From NCBI GenBank assembly GCA_025370055.1, contig CP073041.1, forward strand, positions 2,790,001 through 2,854,000: 64,000 nt of DNA. Reading direction: 5' to 3'. Position 1 is the first letter of the stretch. Every line of letters starts with the position of its first letter. Both the position numbers and the translations under genes were made by a program. The DNA comes from Woronichinia naegeliana WA131 (GTDB lineage: Bacteria > Cyanobacteriota > Cyanobacteriia > Cyanobacteriales > Microcystaceae). Below the pieces are notes generated by a model, which was not told the DNA's origin, did not search any database, and saw nothing but the letters and a program-made list of their open reading frames with translations. Shown one piece after another: positions 35,698 through 46,600 of the stretch.

Positions 35698-38367
35698 ATG
35701 ACAACACAGCTAAAGCTTTTAGCGACAGGTCAAATTATCCCCACGGCCCTTCACCTCGAAATGGAACGCTCTTATTTAGAGTATGCCATGAGCGTTATTG
35801 TCGGCCGCGCTCTACCGGATGTCCGAGATGGTCTCAAGCCTGTTCATCGGCGCATTTTATATGCCATGTATGAATTGGGTTTAACGCCAGATCGCCCTTT
35901 TCGTAAATGTGCCAGGGTGGTGGGTGATGTGTTGGGAAAATACCATCCTCACGGTGATCAGTCGGTCTATGATGCGTTGGTGCGTTTAGTGCAGGACTTT
36001 TCCAGTCGTTATCCATTGCTATCGGGTCATGGCAATTTTGGTTCGGTGGACAATGATCCCCCTGCTGCCATGCGTTATACCGAAACCCGTTTAGCACCGA
36101 TCGCGATGGGTGCAACTCTTCAGGGCATTAGTGAGGCGATCGTTGACTTTACCAGCAATTTTGATAACTCCCAACAGGAACCGACGGTTTTACCGACCCA
36201 ATTACCGATTTTGCTGCTCAACGGTTGTTCAGGTATTGCCGTTGGTATGGCCACCAATATTCCTCCCCACAATTTGAGTGAAGTGGTGGATGGTTTAATT
36301 GCCCTGATTGATAAAGCAGATTTAACCGATGCAGAACTCTGGCGTTATATTCCTGGCCCCGATTTTCCGACAGGGGGAGAAATTCTCAATAGTGAAGGCA
36401 TTGAAAGTGCCTATAGCACAGGGCGAGGTTTAATTCCAGTACGAGGGGTTGCCCATTTAGAAACGGTACAAACGGAAAAACGGCGTAATCGTCAACGCAC
36501 AGCCATTATCGTTACAGAATTACCTTTTCAGGTTAATAAAGCCGCCTGGATTGAAAAGGTAGCAGAGTTGGTTAACGGTGGCAAAATTGAAGGTATTGCC
36601 GATCTACGGGATGAAAGCGATCGCACTGGAATGCGGGTCGTGATTGAATTAAAACGGGATATTGATCCTCAAACTATTTTAGAAAAACTTTATAAAAATA
36701 CAGCTTTACAAAGTAATTTTGGAGTAATTTTTCTCGCCCTAGTTAACAATAAACCGGTTCAATTATCCCTACGTCAAATCCTAGAAGAATTTTTACAATT
36801 CCGCGAAGAAACCCTCACGCGACAATATCGCCACGAATTAGGAGAAGCCACTCACCGTCGCTCCATTCTTGAGGGTTTACTAATTGCGCTTAATCAGTTA
36901 GATACCCTTATTGAAGTGCTACGCTTTGCCCCCGATGGCAGTAGTGCCAAAATGCAATTACAGTCCCGTTTAGAATTAACGGAGAATCAAGCTGAGGCGA
37001 TCTTAGCCATGCCCATGCGTCGCATAACGGGTTTAGAACGACAAAAGTTGCAACAGGAACATGATCAATTACAATCTCGTATTGAAGAGTTAGAAAGATT
37101 ATTAAGCGATCGCCCAGTTCGTTTAAAGGCCCTTAAAAAGGAATTAAGATCGTTAAAAAAACAATTTGCCGATCCAAGACGCACGAAGATTTTAAAACCG
37201 ATCGCCTCCAAACCAAAAGCCTCAAAATCAGTGATTGTGCCTGAGATAGCAGCCGGATTTTCTGAAATCACCACCGAAGCGATGGCGTTAGAAACACCGT
37301 TAGCAGACAATTTAGCCTTTTCAGACAGCATAGAAAATCCGATTCCAGAAAATCTTATTCCAGAAAATATTACTCCAGAAAATTCTAGCCCAACGACTGA
37401 ATCAATAACCCCATCCCCAACAGTTGCCAAAAATAAATCGTTGTCTCTTTTCACACCTCAACAACCGCCGGAAAACGCACTGGTTAATATCACGGCAACG
37501 GGCAAAATTTATTGGTGTTTACCAGAGGAAGAAAAGCCTCAAACTGAAGATGATCCGGTAATTTTTGAGCAAGTCATTCCCAATGAAGCCCCCTTAATTA
37601 TTGTCGGCGATCGCGGTAAGGCCTATCCCATTGCTGTTAAAGACATTCCGCCCCTGGCCGTTGCTACTATTTCCTTGCTAGATCTACTGCCTCCGTCAGC
37701 CCAAAAAGAAACCGAAAAGGCGATCGGACAATTTTTTGTTACGCCGGAACTTAACCAGGATTTACTGTTGCTAACTTGTCAGGGTCGTTTAAAACGGTTA
37801 TTTAATTCGGAATTGCAAGAGGTCAAACAACGGGGCTTAAGTTTACTTAAACTCAAAGAAGATGATCGCCTCCAATTTTTGCAATTTGTCCAGAGCCAAC
37901 AAGCCTTAATTTTGGCCACCAGTGGCGGCAGATTATTACGTTTTTCCCTGCACGAAGATCGGATTGTCCCCATGAGTCGTCAATCCCAGGGCGTACCGGC
38001 GGTTCGTCTCAGACCCCAGGAGTCGTTGATTGGTAGTTTGGGAGTCAATGTCCAGCATTCCGTCCTCCTCATCACCGCCAAGGGTTACGGTAAAGCCTTG
38101 GGAATTGAACATTTACGGCAGGGGAACTTGGGTGATATTGGCACAACAGCGATCCAATTTACTCACAAGAGCGATCGCTTACTGGCCCTACTCCCCCATG
38201 AAGCCGGTTTCGACCTGCGACTACAAACCAATTTGGAAAATGTCTTTATGCTAACGACCAAGCGATTTTCTCCCTGGGGCAAGGATGGTAGCGGCGATCG
38301 CCTGGTGAAACTTCAGCCAGAAGAATGGATTACCCAGATCACCCATTTTCCTAAGCTTCTTTCTTGA
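35698..38367 (+). CDS. DNA gyrase/topoisomerase IV subunit A
   Basis: 889 residues. The breakage-reunion domain is clear: [31 protein letters not shown] and the active-site Tyr in [12 protein letters not shown] (about 125). A coiled-coil arm follows, then a low-complexity linker (about 520-620) with IPEN/TPEN repeats. The C-terminal beta-pinwheel blades include [20 protein letters not shown] and [14 protein letters not shown] see no canonical GyrA box (QRRGGKG), which favours the second, ParC-like cyanobacterial paralogue. No B subunit nearby. Confidence 0.9.
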   Translation: MTTQLKLLATGQIIPTALHLEMERSYLEYAMSVIVGRALPDVRDGLKPVHRRILYAMYELGLTPDRPFRKCARVVGDVLGKYHPHGDQSVYDALVRLVQDFSSRYPLLSGHGNFGSVDNDPPAAMRYTETRLAPIAMGATLQGISEAIVDFTSNFDNSQQEPTVLPTQLPILLLNGCSGIAVGMATNIPPHNLSEVVDGLIALIDKADLTDAELWRYIPGPDFPTGGEILNSEGIESAYSTGRGLIPVRGVAHLETVQTEKRRNRQRTAIIVTELPFQVNKAAWIEKVAELVNGGKIEGIADLRDESDRTGMRVVIELKRDIDPQTILEKLYKNTALQSNFGVIFLALVNNKPVQLSLRQILEEFLQFREETLTRQYRHELGEATHRRSILEGLLIALNQLDTLIEVLRFAPDGSSAKMQLQSRLELTENQAEAILAMPMRRITGLERQKLQQEHDQLQSRIEELERLLSDRPVRLKALKKELRSLKKQFADPRRTKILKPIASKPKASKSVIVPEIAAGFSEITTEAMALETPLADNLAFSDSIENPIPENLIPENITPENSSPTTESITPSPTVAKNKSLSLFTPQQPPENALVNITATGKIYWCLPEEEKPQTEDDPVIFEQVIPNEAPLIIVGDRGKAYPIAVKDIPPLAVATISLLDLLPPSAQKETEKAIGQFFVTPELNQDLLLLTCQGRLKRLFNSELQEVKQRGLSLLKLKEDDRLQFLQFVQSQQALILATSGGRLLRFSLHEDRIVPMSRQSQGVPAVRLRPQESLIGSLGVNVQHSVLLITAKGYGKALGIEHLRQGNLGDIGTTAIQFTHKSDRLLALLPHEAGFDLRLQTNLENVFMLTTKRFSPWGKDGSGDRLVKLQPEEWITQITHFPKLLS

Positions 38368-38439
38368 GAGATTGTTCAGCATAAAACTTTTTATCATGGG
38401 ATTAGAGTTTCACTAGCAAATCTGAGGGAATAAAAATCA

Positions 38440-39204
38440 ATGGCAGGTCATAGTAAATGGGCCAATATTAAACGTCAGAAGGCCAGGGTAGATGCCAAAA
38501 AAGGAAATACCTTTACTCAACTTTCTAGAGCTATTATTGTGGCTGCCCGTCAAGGTTTGCCCGATCCGGCGGGTAACTTTCAACTGCGAACCGCGATCGA
38601 AAAAGCCAAAATCGCTGGTATTCCCAATGAAAATATTGAACGGGCGATTGCCAAAGGAGCCGGAACCTATGGTAGTGGCGAGGCCGAGCTAGAGGAAATC
38701 CGTTATGAAGGCTATGGGCCAGGGGGCATTGCTATTTTGATTGAAGCCTTGACCGATAACCGTAATCGCACGGCGGCGGATCTGCGGGTTGCCTTCAGTA
38801 AAAAAGGAGGCAATTTAGGCGAAACAGGTTGCGTCAGTTGGATGTTTGCCCAAAAAGGAATAGTGCGTTTAATGGGGACAATTTCAGAGGAGCAACTTTT
38901 GGAAGCTTGCTTAGAAGGGGAAGCCGATTACTATGAATGGTTAGAGGAAGAAGAAGGGGGAGGAGTAGAAGTTTTTACGACTATTGCCGGTTTAGAATAT
39001 CTCAGCCAAACTTTCAAGCAAAAAAATCTCAAGGTTACGGAGGTAGAACTGCGTTGGATTCCTGAAAATACCATTGAAATCACAGATCCAGAGCAAGCCA
39101 AAACCCTATTAAAGTTAATTGATCATCTGGAATCCCTAGACGATGTACAAACCGTAACGGCTAATTTTGAACTCAATGATAATCTGCTTTATCTTACCTA
39201 TTAG
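38440..39204 (+). CDS. yebC: YebC/PmpR-family protein
   Basis: 254 residues, normal length. Starts MAGHSKWANIKRQKARVDAK, the family N-terminal signature. It continues IPNENIERAIAKGAG and YEGYGPGGIAILIEALTDNR, and the C-terminal domain has EVELRWIPENTIEI. Family members are reported as transcription regulators and, more recently, as ribosome-associated factors relieving stalling at proline runs. 72 bp after the topoisomerase gene, perhaps co-transcribed. Confidence 0.96.
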   Translation: MAGHSKWANIKRQKARVDAKKGNTFTQLSRAIIVAARQGLPDPAGNFQLRTAIEKAKIAGIPNENIERAIAKGAGTYGSGEAELEEIRYEGYGPGGIAILIEALTDNRNRTAADLRVAFSKKGGNLGETGCVSWMFAQKGIVRLMGTISEEQLLEACLEGEADYYEWLEEEEGGGVEVFTTIAGLEYLSQTFKQKNLKVTEVELRWIPENTIEITDPEQAKTLLKLIDHLESLDDVQTVTANFELNDNLLYLTY

Positions 39205-39251
39205 AGTCTAAAATAGAAGAGCAAAATATCTTTAACCTATCAATATATTCT

Positions 39252-39365
39252 CTAATGCAATTGATTAACCAAAGAAAGAACATTTTGACATTCTTCCTGT
39301 AACTCAGTTATTAAGCGGTTTAAAGTAGAATTTTGAGTGTTAATTTTTCTAGTGATTAATTGCAT
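39252..39365 (-). CDS. Small hypothetical protein (37 aa)
   Basis: Starts MQLITRKINTQNSTLNRLIT and ends LSLVNQLH. Its ATG overlaps the stop of the upstream frame (TAATG), a translational-coupling arrangement that supports reality. Helical, possibly coiled coil. No known family. Confidence 0.4.
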   Translation of the reverse strand: MQLITRKINTQNSTLNRLITELQEECQNVLSLVNQLH

Positions 39366-39579
39366 TAGTTTTTACCCAATCTCTTTAATGCCTGTTGAAT
39401 ACCTTTTTCAAAAGCCCTAATTTCCTTTTGCCAATGATTAATTAAGGCTTGATCGACTAACTCTTTTTTTGATTCTAATCTAATTTTCTCTTGATGTTCA
39501 GCAATTCGGGCTTCCAAAGACGCGTGCTGGCGTAGCCAGATCCCTGCGGGATCGCTTTTTTAAAATGACTTTTTCCCAT
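39364..39579 (-). pseudogene. Small gene broken by REP-like insertion
   Basis: The 3' frame reads SLEARIAEHQEKIRLESKK, then ELVDQALINHWQKEIRAFEK, to KRLGKN, ending in TAATG. An upstream ATG at 39579 opens MGKSHFKK in another frame. Between them lies a palindromic GC-rich stretch (about 39517-39556: ggcgtagccagatccctgcg), typical of short repeats scattered in cyanobacterial genomes. The insertion appears to have shifted the frame. Confidence 0.45.
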
Positions 39580-39716
39580 AAAAATGAAGTTAAATCGAGG
39601 TGAGCCATAAAGATTCATCCTAGAGCAATTCTAGCTCAAAACTTGTGCCGCAATCGCCAAAATATCCTCAATTCTCGTAAAATACAAACATTAACATCGT
39701 GAGAGATGCCATATCA

Positions 39717-41279
39717 ATGTCGAATCAATGGGGTCGTTTTTTTCTGCAAAGTATTAGCTCCCTGCTGCTGGTCAGTTCCCTAACCACCGTTGTCCAAGCC
39801 CAATCAGCAACCAAACTCATCCCAGAAAATGCTGCGGAACAAAAAACAGCCCTTTACTTTGAACGCATTCGTCAATCTCCTCCCCAGATGTTAGCTTTTT
39901 TACGCCAAATGCCCAAAGGCGGTGATCTGCATAATCATTTATCAGGAGCCATTTACGCCGAATCCTATATCCAGTGGGCCAGCGATCGCGGTCTTTGTGT
40001 CAGTCAAGTCACTTGGATAGCATCAGAAGCTCCCTGTGAAGAAACAGCGGCCCAGATTCCCATTAGTAAAGCCCTGACTGACCAAACCCTCTACAATCGT
40101 TTAGTTAACGCCTGGTCAATGCGTTTCTGGCAATACTCAGGACAAAACGGTCACGATCGCTTTTTTGAAACCTTTAGTCAATTTGGAGCCGCCACCGATC
40201 ATCAAACGGGCCGAATGTTAGCAGAAGCTGCTTCTCAAGCAGCCAAAGGCAAAGTAAGCTATTTAGAATTAATGCTGACCCCTGCTAGTAAAATATCCCG
40301 TCAAGTGGGAGAAAAAGCCGGTTGGGACGGTAATTTTGAGAATAGTTTTAATCAATTGAAAAAGAATAATATTGACGAAGCCGTGACAGTGGGAATTCAA
40401 GAAATTGCAGCAGCAGAAAAAGAAAAAAATCGTTTACTTCAGTGTGAAACTCCCCAGGCAGACCCAGGCTGTACTGTAACCATTCGCTATATCTCCCAAA
40501 TATCCAGAGGTGCAGCCTTAGAAAGGGTTTTTGCTCAGATGGTGACTGGCTTGATGCTGGCCAACCTCCCCCATTCTCCCTTTGTTGCCGTTAATTTAGT
40601 ACAACCAGAAGATAGTTTGATGGCCAGACAAAATTTTTCCCTGCAAATGCAAATGCTGAACTATCTACACTTCCAGTATCCTCAAGCCCATATTACTCTT
40701 CATGCCGGAGAACTTTTTCCCGGTCTGGTTCCCCCCGATGACCTAACTTTTCATATTCGCGAATCGGTGCGAACGGGTCATGCTGAACGGATTGGTCATG
40801 GTGTAGCGATCATGAATGAAGATCAGCCCTATGAACTGTTAAAAGAATTAGTCCGGCGTAATGTTCTGATTGAGATTTGTCTGAGCAGCAATGAAACTAT
40901 TTTAGGGATTACCGGCAAACGTCACCCTCTGGCCACCTATCTGGAATATGGGGTTCCTGTGGCCCTGGCAACTGATGATCAAGGCATTGCCCGCTCTGAT
41001 ATGTCCCAGGAATTTCTCAAGGCCGCTGAGGATCAGGGGCTAGGCTATTTACAGCTGAAAATGATGGCCCGTAATAGTCTGGAGTATGCTTTTGTGTCGG
41101 GGGAAAGTCTCTGGCGCGATCGCCGCAAATTTATCTCCATCGCCGCCTGTGAAAAAGGGACAACTAAACCATCACAGCCTTGTCAACAGTTTCTGAACCA
41201 GAGTGAAAAGGCCCGCCTACAATGGCAATTAGAAAAAGCCTTTCAAGGGTTTGAGGCAGAATATAGCGTTCAGCCATGA
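39717..41279 (+). CDS. Adenosine deaminase family protein, exported
   Basis: The start chosen is MSNQWGRFFLQSISSLLLV at 39717, 520 residues, giving a clean Sec signal peptide ending VVQAQ; a GTG 18 bp earlier would only lengthen the N-terminus. The deaminase barrel has the metal motif GGDLHNHLSGAIY, HAGELFPG, RIGHGVAI, EICLSSNE and ATDDQGIARS. It would deaminate adenosine or a related nucleoside in the periplasm, allowing purine salvage. The substrate is inferred; related periplasmic ADGF-like enzymes differ. Single gene, own promoter. Confidence 0.88.
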   Translation: MSNQWGRFFLQSISSLLLVSSLTTVVQAQSATKLIPENAAEQKTALYFERIRQSPPQMLAFLRQMPKGGDLHNHLSGAIYAESYIQWASDRGLCVSQVTWIASEAPCEETAAQIPISKALTDQTLYNRLVNAWSMRFWQYSGQNGHDRFFETFSQFGAATDHQTGRMLAEAASQAAKGKVSYLELMLTPASKISRQVGEKAGWDGNFENSFNQLKKNNIDEAVTVGIQEIAAAEKEKNRLLQCETPQADPGCTVTIRYISQISRGAALERVFAQMVTGLMLANLPHSPFVAVNLVQPEDSLMARQNFSLQMQMLNYLHFQYPQAHITLHAGELFPGLVPPDDLTFHIRESVRTGHAERIGHGVAIMNEDQPYELLKELVRRNVLIEICLSSNETILGITGKRHPLATYLEYGVPVALATDDQGIARSDMSQEFLKAAEDQGLGYLQLKMMARNSLEYAFVSGESLWRDRRKFISIAACEKGTTKPSQPCQQFLNQSEKARLQWQLEKAFQGFEAEYSVQP

Positions 41280-41367
41280 CAGTTACGCAATCTTGAAAAA
41301 AACCGAAAAGTCAACACACCTAATCACAGAATAACGAAGTATAATGGAGTAAAATAGGGTAAATCAA

Positions 41368-41976
41368 ATGAAGTACCTAACCCCAACCCAAGTTTATCAA
41401 AAATACGGTTATCACCCAAGAACAACGTCCGACTGGGCAGATCAAGGGAAAATCCCTTGTATTCGTTCCCCTGGTGGACATCGTAGATACCCTGAGTCTG
41501 CATTCGAGGAGTCAATCTCTGTCGAGAGAGAACGGGTCTTGTATGCTCGTGTAAGTACGAGAACCCAAGTCAATGATCTTGAGAGTCAGATTGACTTTTT
41601 GGGGAATGCCTACCCAGGGACAAGAGTGGTCAAGGATGTCGCCAGTGGAATGAACTGGAAGAGAAAAAACTTCCTGAAATTAATGACTCAAGTATCAAAA
41701 GGAGAAATCGGCGAAATTGTTGTTGGACATAAAGACCGACTTTGCCGATTTGGATTTGATTTTGTGGAATGGTTCTGTCATCTTCACGATTGTAAAATCA
41801 CGGTAATCAACAATAGTAAACTATCTCCTCAAGAAGAATTGATGCACGATTTTATGAGTATAATGCACTGCTTTAGTTCCAAACTCTATTTTCTTCGTGC
41901 TTACAAGAAAAAGATTGAGGATGAACAAAATATATCTACAATAAATTCAACAACCAAGCAATGTGAAGCACTATAA
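41368..41976 (+). CDS. tnpA: IS607-family serine recombinase TnpA
   Basis: 202 residues. A MerR-like HTH (YLTPTQVYQKYGYHPRTTSD, then GGHRRYPESAF) precedes a serine recombinase catalytic domain with VLYARVSTRTQ (nucleophile Ser), DLESQ and GHKDRLCRFGFDF. This HTH-first order is diagnostic of IS607. It moves the element through a circular double-strand intermediate. It lies 21 bp upstream of tnpB with a GAGGAGG-like ribosome site between. The protein seems intact. Confidence 0.95.
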   Translation: MKYLTPTQVYQKYGYHPRTTSDWADQGKIPCIRSPGGHRRYPESAFEESISVERERVLYARVSTRTQVNDLESQIDFLGNAYPGTRVVKDVASGMNWKRKNFLKLMTQVSKGEIGEIVVGHKDRLCRFGFDFVEWFCHLHDCKITVINNSKLSPQEELMHDFMSIMHCFSSKLYFLRAYKKKIEDEQNISTINSTTKQCEAL

Positions 41977-41997
41977 TAAAGCGAGGAGGTTAACTCA

Positions 41998-43491
41998 ATG
42001 AAACGCAAGGTAAAAGGTCAACTGACGGTAACTAGGATTGCTATTCTAGGAACTCAAGAACTGAATAAGTGGAAGTCGGAAGAACTGGATACCATCGCGT
42101 TTCGATTGGGTCAACTTCGTTGTGACCTCTGGAATGAATTTGGTTCATTAAAAGCTTGGGGAATCTCAAAATTCGAGATCGACAAACTACTCCGCCCCTT
42201 TCGTGAAAAATATCAACTTCCCGCAAAACTGTGGGATTCAACTCTTTACGATGTAATAGACAATATTCACCTTGTACAAGCTTCCTGTATTGAAAAAGTA
42301 ATGAAGGCACTGGGGCAATCTTATCAAACGTTTCACTCCAAAAAAGGAGTATTACAGTTAACCCTAGAAAGTCGTGATTGGCTTAATCACCCTAAGTTAT
42401 GCTCTCTTGTTCGTAAATATTGGCATCGTGGTCATACAAGGGTTAACAATCAAATTATCCTCAGAGCTTTTGATACACAATTCGATGAAAATGGAGTGGT
42501 CTGGCTTCGTTTTGGTGGACTTGAAAAGGGAAAAGCCATAAAAGTTCCGACTACATTACCTCACGAAGTTACCTGTCAGTTACGCTTGATTAAACGGGCT
42601 GATAGATGGGAAATTCATTACACAACTAATATTCAAAAAGCAGAACCTAAAACAGAAGGTTTAACCATCGGTTGCGATAGGGGTTATACGGAAGTTTATG
42701 CCACTTCTTCTAACGATGGTGCTAGACTTTTAGGTAATAATTTTGGTTCCTTGCAAACGAAAGAAACCGATTATCGTACAGCTAAAAAAGTTAAGCGCAA
42801 CAAATTAAAATCTGTTGCCGATAAAGCAATCCAAAAAGGGGATACCGCCAAAGCGGATAGGATTAATCGTAACAACTTGGGTAAACAGAAATGGGATAAA
42901 CGAGAGTCCCGTTTCAAGGGACAAATTAAAACCCTTGTTTTTACGGCTACCCATCAACTCATGCAAAATGCGATTAAGGTAGCCTTTGAAGATTTAACAG
43001 AGCAAATTCGCAACAAAAAAACAAGAACAAAACGGATGAAAAGAAACGTTTCTTCTTGGTGTAAAGGCGTGGTCGCCGATGCTCTTAATCAGGTTTCAAC
43101 TCGCGTAGGTTGCGCGATTGTTGCTGTTAACAGTGCCTATACGTCACAACTCGATTCTCGGTTCGGGACTCTCACAGGGACTCGTTCAGGGGAGCAGTTT
43201 ATCGGACATGATGGGGTCGTATTACACTCTGATATCAACGCGGCTGACAACATTCTAGCAAGACTGGGAGACGTTGAAATCCCCCGTTTTCTTGGCTATA
43301 AAAAGGCAAAGGAAATATTGCTAGAACGGACTCGGAAGTTTCTGGATAGCTTGACTCCTATGCAGGGTCAACTATTCGAGGCGAAAACGGACAAAGGCAA
43401 GTCCCAGACCCTAGAACCAAGGAAGCGCAAGCCTCCATCGGTCAATCAGGGAGCGAATATAAAGCAGTTGACGCTGTTTAACTTCGGTTAA
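41998..43491 (+). CDS. tnpB: TnpB-type RNA-guided nuclease of IS607 element, zinc-ribbon-less
   Basis: 497 residues, longer than common TnpB (about 400). RuvC motifs: Asp227 in IGCDRGYTEVYA, Glu331 in VAFEDLTEQIR, Asp412 in VLHSDINAADNIL. Between RuvC-II and RuvC-III, where most TnpB have a four-Cys zinc ribbon, there is NSAYTSQLDSRFGTLTG with no cysteine pairs. The N-terminal helical region (20-180) and a basic stretch (KKVKRNKLKSV, 260-320) should contact guide RNA. The omega RNA would be expected across its 3' end and flank. A C-terminal extension of about 60 residues follows RuvC-III. Confidence 0.9.
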   Translation: MKRKVKGQLTVTRIAILGTQELNKWKSEELDTIAFRLGQLRCDLWNEFGSLKAWGISKFEIDKLLRPFREKYQLPAKLWDSTLYDVIDNIHLVQASCIEKVMKALGQSYQTFHSKKGVLQLTLESRDWLNHPKLCSLVRKYWHRGHTRVNNQIILRAFDTQFDENGVVWLRFGGLEKGKAIKVPTTLPHEVTCQLRLIKRADRWEIHYTTNIQKAEPKTEGLTIGCDRGYTEVYATSSNDGARLLGNNFGSLQTKETDYRTAKKVKRNKLKSVADKAIQKGDTAKADRINRNNLGKQKWDKRESRFKGQIKTLVFTATHQLMQNAIKVAFEDLTEQIRNKKTRTKRMKRNVSSWCKGVVADALNQVSTRVGCAIVAVNSAYTSQLDSRFGTLTGTRSGEQFIGHDGVVLHSDINAADNILARLGDVEIPRFLGYKKAKEILLERTRKFLDSLTPMQGQLFEAKTDKGKSQTLEPRKRKPPSVNQGANIKQLTLFNFG

Positions 43492-43657
43492 CTCCGTTTT
43501 CTGTGTGCCTCTATAATTAATAAAGCGATATTGAATCTTCTTTTCGTGAAAAGCAAGTAAGAGCAGTTTTATTTCGCTCTCTTTGCCCGTTTTCTTAATC
43601 AGCATAAATACTTAAAAGCTTATCAACTGATTAGAAGTTTGTATCATCCGAACGCTA
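43492..43657. other. IS607 right flank, possible omega RNA region
   Basis: This stretch should contain the end of the IS607 element and the 3' part of its guide RNA; I could not place the end. From about 43570 a plus-strand frame reads FLNQHKYLKAYQLIRSLYHP, a possible relic of the gene the element landed beside. Confidence 0.4.
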
Positions 43658-46600
43658 TTGGTGGTTCTAACTTATCAAATGCATTATTTATCAACGATTA
43701 TTCAAGGATTGGTTAAAAATTTAAAAGAAATCCTCTTCATGAGGATAGTGATCGAGTTAAAAAAACAGGAGCATAATATTCCGCCTTCTAGCCTTGATGC
43801 ACGCAAAGATACTCATACCCTTTTTCCAAGCACGACGGAGCCAGTAGAGCACCAATCGTCTGCCGCAGTAGAAATAACGCTTCTTCAATCCCAACTCCAG
43901 ACCGAAATTGCAGAACGCCAACGCCTAGAAGCCTTGTTGCTCTCCCAAATAAATACAGAGGAGGAGTCACAGACCGAGCAAAAACGTTATCAGCGTCAGG
44001 ATGCGATCTCCCAATTAGGACAACGGAGCATTTTAAATAGAAATCTCGACCATCTCTTTGACGAAGTGGTTACTCTAGTGGCCCAGACCTTAGAAGTTGA
44101 TCTTTGCTGTCTCTGGGAATTACTACCTAATCGAAGTGCCTTCATGTTAGGGGCGAGTTATGGATCTGATCAGGACTTAGGGACAGTGACGATTGAGGCC
44201 ACATCACGTTCCTATACAGGCTATACCCTCCAGATCAACGAAAACTTGGTGATGGCCACCTATCAACCCGTTCTAACTCAAGATTTACGGGTTGAAACCC
44301 GTTTTCGCGGCGATCCCTTTCTTCAGAATCATCAAGTGGTCAGTGGACTCACCGTCATTGTGCCCACTCCCCTAGGCCCCTTCGGTGTATTAGGGATTTA
44401 TAGCAAGGACGAGTATAAATTTACCGGCGAGGAAATCAGTTTTTTGACGATTGTCAGTCATATTTTGTCGGCGGCGATTGATCGGCATAATTACGAATCT
44501 CGTTTAACCTTACTGGAACGAGCCATAAATGCCAGCCAAAATGGCATTATCATTACGGATGCTCTGGAGTCAACTAATCCAGTCATCTATGTGAACAAGG
44601 GTTTTGAAACGATTACCGGCTATAGTCAATCGGAGATTCTAGGGCAAAATTGCAATTTTTTGCAGAAAGATGACCGCTATCAGACAGAGATTGAGGCTAT
44701 TCGAGACGCTTTGAGTTCGGGACAGGAATGCCAGGTCACGCTGCGTAATTATCGTAAAGATGGCAGCTTATTTTGGAATCAATTGTATATTGCACCCGTT
44801 CAAGATGAACAGGGCCATCTCACCAATTTTATTGGCATCCAGGCTGATGTAAGTGATATTAAGCAAGTCGAAGAGAATCTAGCCACCAGTGAAGCTAAAT
44901 TTCGAGGTATTTTTGAACAAGCAGGGGTCGGCATTGTTCAGCTAGATCGGTTTGGCAATTTTTTGACGGTGAATCCAGGCTTTTCTAAAATTCTGGGTTA
45001 TACCACCGAACAAGTGAGAACCAAAGTCTTTACCGATCTCTATCGCATTAACATACAATTTTCTCCCACTCTAGAGCAAAATCAGGCTATTACTGAATTT
45101 CAATCTTTTTTGACGAATGCTCAAACGGGTCGGAAAGTTTCTCTCTCTCAAGAACAACCCTGTCGCCATCACAATGGTTCTGAACTGTGGTGTCAAATTA
45201 CCTTTTCTACCATTCACGATGAACTTAGTCGTCCGACGGGATTTTTAGCTATTCTGATTGATATCAGTGAACGCAAACAAGCAGAAGCCGCCTTAAAAGA
45301 TAGCCAGAATAAGTTGCACAGCATTTTAGGGTCTCTTAAGGACATGGTTTGGTCGGTGGATCTGGAAACTCAACAATTTATTTATTTGAATGAAGCGATC
45401 GCCGACTTTTATGGCCAACCCCTAGCCAACTTTCATCAAAATCCTGGGCTGTGGTTAGAAATCATCCATCCTGAAGATCGAGCCTTTGTGGAACAGGCCA
45501 GTGAACGGTTGCATACGGAAGGAATTGCTAAGGATATTCGTTATCGCATCATTTACCCCAATGGAGAGATTCGTTGGCTCCGCGATCGCGCCCATCTGAT
45601 TTACGATGACACTGGCAAGGCCATTCGTCTGGATGGTATTGCCACTGATATTACGATCGCAAAACAGATTGAAGCCGATCTTCAGTCCAGTGAAGAACGT
45701 TTGAGCCGCATTATTACCACCATCTCCGATGGCCTATTGGTGATCGACGGTGAAGGGATGATCAAATTTGTCAATCCTGCTGCCAGTAAACTCTTTGGGC
45801 GTTCTCAAGCAGAACTGTTGGGTGATCATTTGGGCATTCCCGTCATCACCAATGAAATTACAGAAATTAGCCTTCATCACCCCACAGGAGCCTTGATTAT
45901 GGCCGAAATGCGGGTGGTGGACATCACTTGGGGACAAAGCAATGCCCATCTAGTGTCTTTGCGAGATATTACCGAACGTTACACCTCTGCCCAGGCTCTG
46001 GCCCAAAGTGAAGAAAAATATCGCCGTATTGTGGAATTAACCACCGATGGTATTTGGATTCTGGATCAAAATCAGGAAACGATCTTTGTTAACCAGCAAT
46101 TGGCAATGATGCTGGGCTATTCCATCGAAGAGCTTTTACACCATAACATTTTCTCTTTTATGGATAATAACTATGCTTTTAACCCTTTAAATCTGTCCTT
46201 CCCCACCTGTACCCTACCCCATAGCCGCGAAACCCAAGACTTTAAGTTTTATCGCAAGGATCAGCAGAAATTGTGGGCGATGGTTTCCAAAAGTGCCTTT
46301 TTTGATGAAGAGGGCAACTATGCGGGAGAACTGGCTATGGTGACAGATATTACTGAACGAAAGGCGATTGAGCAGGCCCTGTTGGAAAGTGAACAACGTT
46401 TAGAGGGAATTCTCAGTTCGATTCAAGATGTGGTCTGGTCGGCTTCTGCCATCACTATGGAAACCCTTTACCTCAATTCCGCCACCGAAGCGGTTTATGG
46501 GCGATCGCTGACCGATTTTTATAACAATCCGACCTTGTGGTTTGAATCCATTCACCCGGAAGATCAAGTTCTAATGGAAGGTCATCTGCAAGTTTTATGG

